Part shown: piece by piece, positions 61,797 through 64,000 of the stretch
Layout: every line of letters starts with the position of its first letter
Numbering within the stretch: the first letter of the stretch is position 1
Assembly: GCA_001661245.1 (NCBI GenBank)
Contig: KV454016.1
Location: 433,381 to 497,380, forward strand
Reading direction: 5' to 3'
From: Pachysolen tannophilus NRRL Y-2460
Taxonomy: Eukaryota; Ascomycota; Pichiomycetes; Alaninales; Pachysolenaceae
Length of the DNA stretch: 64,000 nt
Translations under genes and position numbers: made by a program
The notes under the pieces: generated by a model
Database searches by the model: none
What the model saw: the letters and a program-made list of their open reading frames with translations, nothing else
What the model was told of the DNA's origin: nothing

Positions 61797-63332
61797 TTAT
61801 TTCATCTTTAATCCCAAATCAGCGATCATACATAAATGGTCGCTTGCGTACATGCCTTCTCTTGGTTGACCACTAGGCTCAGGACCCATCTCTTGAGGAA
61901 GCGGCATTTTTAATAAACCTTTTATCTCAATATCATTTTCCATTTCAAACTTTTCCAAATCATCTACGTTTTTGCAATCCTCCTTCAAATCCCAATGTTT
62001 AACAACAAAAATATAGTCTAATAATCCTCTCCATGCATGAGCCCAATTACTGAAAATAGGTTCACCTTTATTATTATCTGTATTTTCTCCATGAACATAC
62101 TTATATGCAACTGAATAGAGAGATATGACTCTCATATCCAAAGAATTGTGTAAATTCGTAACATCTTGAACCATTTGCTGTTGTTCAGGAGTAGCTTTAA
62201 AACTCTCAGGAACTGGATCTTTTGGTTGATTTTCTCCAACTAATTCAATATTTTCCTCTTTTTCTTCATCAATCCCAGTACCTCTCAATTGTGAAAATTG
62301 AAACGCAGTAGAACAAGATATCACGGTCCTGCACCTACTATCATACGATACAGGTTTTTCCGTTATCGACAAGTATGGAGCATCATACGGCTGTGAATTG
62401 AAATCTCCTGCTGCAAACTTGAACCAACATTCGTCTGTGGTCTGATGCAAAACGTTGACTCTATGAATAAATTCTTTATATTTCTTTAACATAATATAAG
62501 TCTGTAATGTTCTTGTGAATGTTCCAAAAGGATGCCAAAACAAATGAGTAGTGAAAACCATACATCCTTTCTTTGTGGACTTGGGAAACTGTCTTTTAAT
62601 TGAATCTTGAAATTCCAATGCCAATATCAATCCAACGTTTGTTGATAAGGTAACTTGCTCAACATTTCCAGTACTTTCTTTATCATAATCTATGTGACAA
62701 ATATCAATGCACTTGAACAAATCTGATCTATAAAAAATTGCAATTCCATGATTCTTCACTCCACTTCTATAATATTGATTGTCATAACCCAAATTTTTCA
62801 TTCTTTCTTTCCAAAAAGAATTATATTGCGTAAAATCAACTTCTTGAAGACATAGTATATCGCAATTATAGTACTTTAACTCATTCAATAAAACTTGGGA
62901 TCTTCTAGACCATTTCAACGCATTCCCATTTGTCGGGAATAACGTCCGACGAATTAAAGCTTGAGCTAATAAATTGTATGTCATGATTTTAACATTCAAA
63001 TTCTCAATGCCCTTTTCATCATCATCTTTTCCACGGTTCGGATGAGGAATTGGTAAAACATTCCTTGTGATAAATCGTAAATAATCAGGAGTATCTATCT
63101 GAGAAATATCAATACCTTTGGCAACCATCTCAGCCAATTTTTTTTCCTTGGCAGCATTCCGAAGAGCTCTCTGTTGCTCTATGTATTCCGGTGTCAAAGT
63201 TTCTGGTCTTCTTTTACCATTTTTCTTTTGTTTCTGCTTGTCTTTTTTATTACCCTTTTGAACCGCTACAACTTCATTATCAATTGATGAATCCTGCAGA
63301 GCATCAGCAATTCCATTCACACCTTGGTTCAT
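61797..63332 (-). CDS. NGL2: Ccr4-type endonuclease/exonuclease/phosphatase-fold RNase Ngl2
   Basis: The 511-residue protein starts MNQGVNGIADALQ, with a Lys-rich stretch. The EEP domain has KIMTYNLLAQALIRR, a metal-binding Glu in CDILCLQEVD, AAGDFNSQPYDAPY and a terminal His in YASDHLCMIADL. The FPTNGNALKWSRRSQ block is typical of Ngl2, which trims the 3' end of 5.8S rRNA in yeast (515 aa). The length matches. Other family members (Ngl1, Ngl3, Ccr4) fit less well: there is no leucine-rich repeat region as in Ccr4. Confidence 0.9.
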   Translation of the reverse strand: MNQGVNGIADALQDSSIDNEVVAVQKGNKKDKQKQKKNGKRRPETLTPEYIEQQRALRNAAKEKKLAEMVAKGIDISQIDTPDYLRFITRNVLPIPHPNRGKDDDEKGIENLNVKIMTYNLLAQALIRRTLFPTNGNALKWSRRSQVLLNELKYYNCDILCLQEVDFTQYNSFWKERMKNLGYDNQYYRSGVKNHGIAIFYRSDLFKCIDICHIDYDKESTGNVEQVTLSTNVGLILALEFQDSIKRQFPKSTKKGCMVFTTHLFWHPFGTFTRTLQTYIMLKKYKEFIHRVNVLHQTTDECWFKFAAGDFNSQPYDAPYLSITEKPVSYDSRCRTVISCSTAFQFSQLRGTGIDEEKEENIELVGENQPKDPVPESFKATPEQQQMVQDVTNLHNSLDMRVISLYSVAYKYVHGENTDNNKGEPIFSNWAHAWRGLLDYIFVVKHWDLKEDCKNVDDLEKFEMENDIEIKGLLKMPLPQEMGPEPSGQPREGMYASDHLCMIADLGLKMK

Positions 63333-63680
63333 TCCTGAATTCTAGTAACTCTACTGTAGAAATATGAAAAGAAAATAAATTATAATACAATAAAATTACA
63401 ACGTCTTTTTAAACTATGTGAAAAAAAATGAAAAAAAAAAAAAAAAATGATAAAGAGAAAAATTGCATCTTAAAATCACATCTTTTAACCAATCGATAAG
63501 TTTTCAAAGGTTTAAAAAAATGCTTACAATCATCATCTACCGCTTTTATCTATTGGGATAGGGGAAGAGACATGACATATTTATATTAGAGAAGATCATT
63601 GAACAGAAATTACAAAAAAGAATTATGCAAAGTATTTGCATAAAATGATATAAAACAAAAGAAAATAAACCATAAGTTCG
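63333..63680. other. NGL2 5' / NAB3-like 3' region
   Basis: These 348 bp lie between two minus-strand genes. They hold a poly(A) run near 63421-63446 and otherwise AT-rich sequence. No other feature was seen. Confidence 0.45.
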
Positions 63681-64000
63681 CTAGCTATTTTTCTGTAGCC
63701 TTGCTAAGGCTTCTAGCAAGTTAGCAGTATTAGCTTGTCCTCCCTGTTGACGATTCCTACTGTTTTGAGGTTGTTGTGGAAGAGGAGGTTGCTGCTGGTA
63801 GCCACCATACAGCTGATTTTGTGGAGGAGGAGGAGTAGGTTGCTGGTAACCACTGTATTGTTGAGGAGCTTGCAGTTGTTGATAACCACCATATTGCTGT
63901 TGTGGAGGTTGCGGCAGCAGCTGGTTATAGCCGCCAAAATTCTGTTGCGGATGACCTTGAGGAGGAGATTGCTGAGACTGTAATAAAGATAAGACACTCT
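63681..64000 (-). CDS. NAB3: C-terminal end of a Gln/Pro-rich RNA-binding protein, Nab3-like (5' end beyond window)
   Basis: The minus-strand frame is open from the window edge to a TAG at 63681, giving 106 visible codons. It begins SVLSLLQSQQSPPQG and is rich in Gln, Pro, Gly and Tyr, with YGGYQQ-type repeats. It ends in a short helix NTANLLEALARLQKNS. The terminal helix resembles the end of yeast Nab3 (LLDSLAKLQK), which forms the tetramerisation helix of the Nrd1-Nab3 termination complex. The RRM would lie outside the window, so the assignment is tentative. Other Gln-rich RNA-binding proteins remain possible. Confidence 0.5.
   Translation of the reverse strand, partial: SVLSLLQSQQSPPQGHPQQNFGGYNQLLPQPPQQQYGGYQQLQAPQQYSGYQQPTPPPPQNQLYGGYQQQPPLPQQPQNSRNRQQGGQANTANLLEALARLQKNS

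Overview
This window is a gene-dense piece of nuclear chromosome from a budding yeast (Saccharomycotina). It is AT-rich, its promoters carry (TA)n and poly(T) tracts, and its proteins carry long Asn and Gln runs. The few introns use a GTATGT donor and a TACTAAC branch site. In-frame CTG codons fall where S. cerevisiae homologues have Ala, Thr, Asn or Glu (SSN3, CWC2, SEC26), and I found none in KAR2. This points to a CUG-reassigned yeast, most likely the CTG-Ser1 (Candida/Debaryomyces) clade. Every CTG printed as Leu should probably be read as Ser. I see no transposon, LTR element, tRNA, rRNA or CRISPR array.

Layout: 1-7.3 kb holds a JLP1-type dioxygenase (cut by the left edge), a GAT1-type GATA factor, EGD1, a C2H2 factor and a Pho80/Pcl-type cyclin. 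8.3-16.6 kb holds ISM1, a FLILHELTA mitochondrial protein, SSN3, ERG10 and gluconokinase, with a G-rich island upstream of ERG10. 16.8-24.2 kb holds SUV3, HEM3 (one intron), CWC2 and PRP28. 24.8-27.8 kb is SEC26. 28-37.3 kb holds MRPL7, a TLC-domain protein, GLE1, FMN1, a cation/Ca2+ exchanger and PRP39. 37.7-48.1 kb holds an Sks1/Sha3-type kinase, RGD2, SER33, PPE1 and TAD2. 48.3-64 kb holds SNX4, RTT107, GND1, KAR2, VPS9, NGL2 and the 3' end of a NAB3-like gene (cut by the right edge). Most are conserved housekeeping genes: splicing (CWC2, PRP28, PRP39), vesicle traffic (SEC26, VPS9, SNX4), mitochondrial expression (ISM1, SUV3, MRPL7) and core metabolism (ERG10, HEM3, FMN1, SER33, GND1).

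The main discovery is two short, clean inversions, each cutting through genes that are essential in S. cerevisiae. Flipping 24823-25966 (1,144 bp) joins a 33-nt first exon, a canonical intron, and the N- and C-terminal halves of beta-COP into one 961-residue frame. Flipping 31857-32570 (714 bp) restores both GLE1 (514 aa) and its divergent neighbour FMN1 (198 aa, with an ATG). As printed, all three genes are broken, yet none shows any decay. The likely causes are misassembly or deliberate rearrangement, a heterozygous structural allele, or a very recent event.

Secondary points are a cassette-like segment inside the GND1 intron, nested GGAGAA inverted repeats upstream of PRP39, a GC-rich hairpin upstream of the Sks1-type kinase, an MCB box and a palindrome upstream of RTT107, and a GATA finger with an unusually long loop. 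Comparisons with S. cerevisiae and human proteins are from memory; no search was run.
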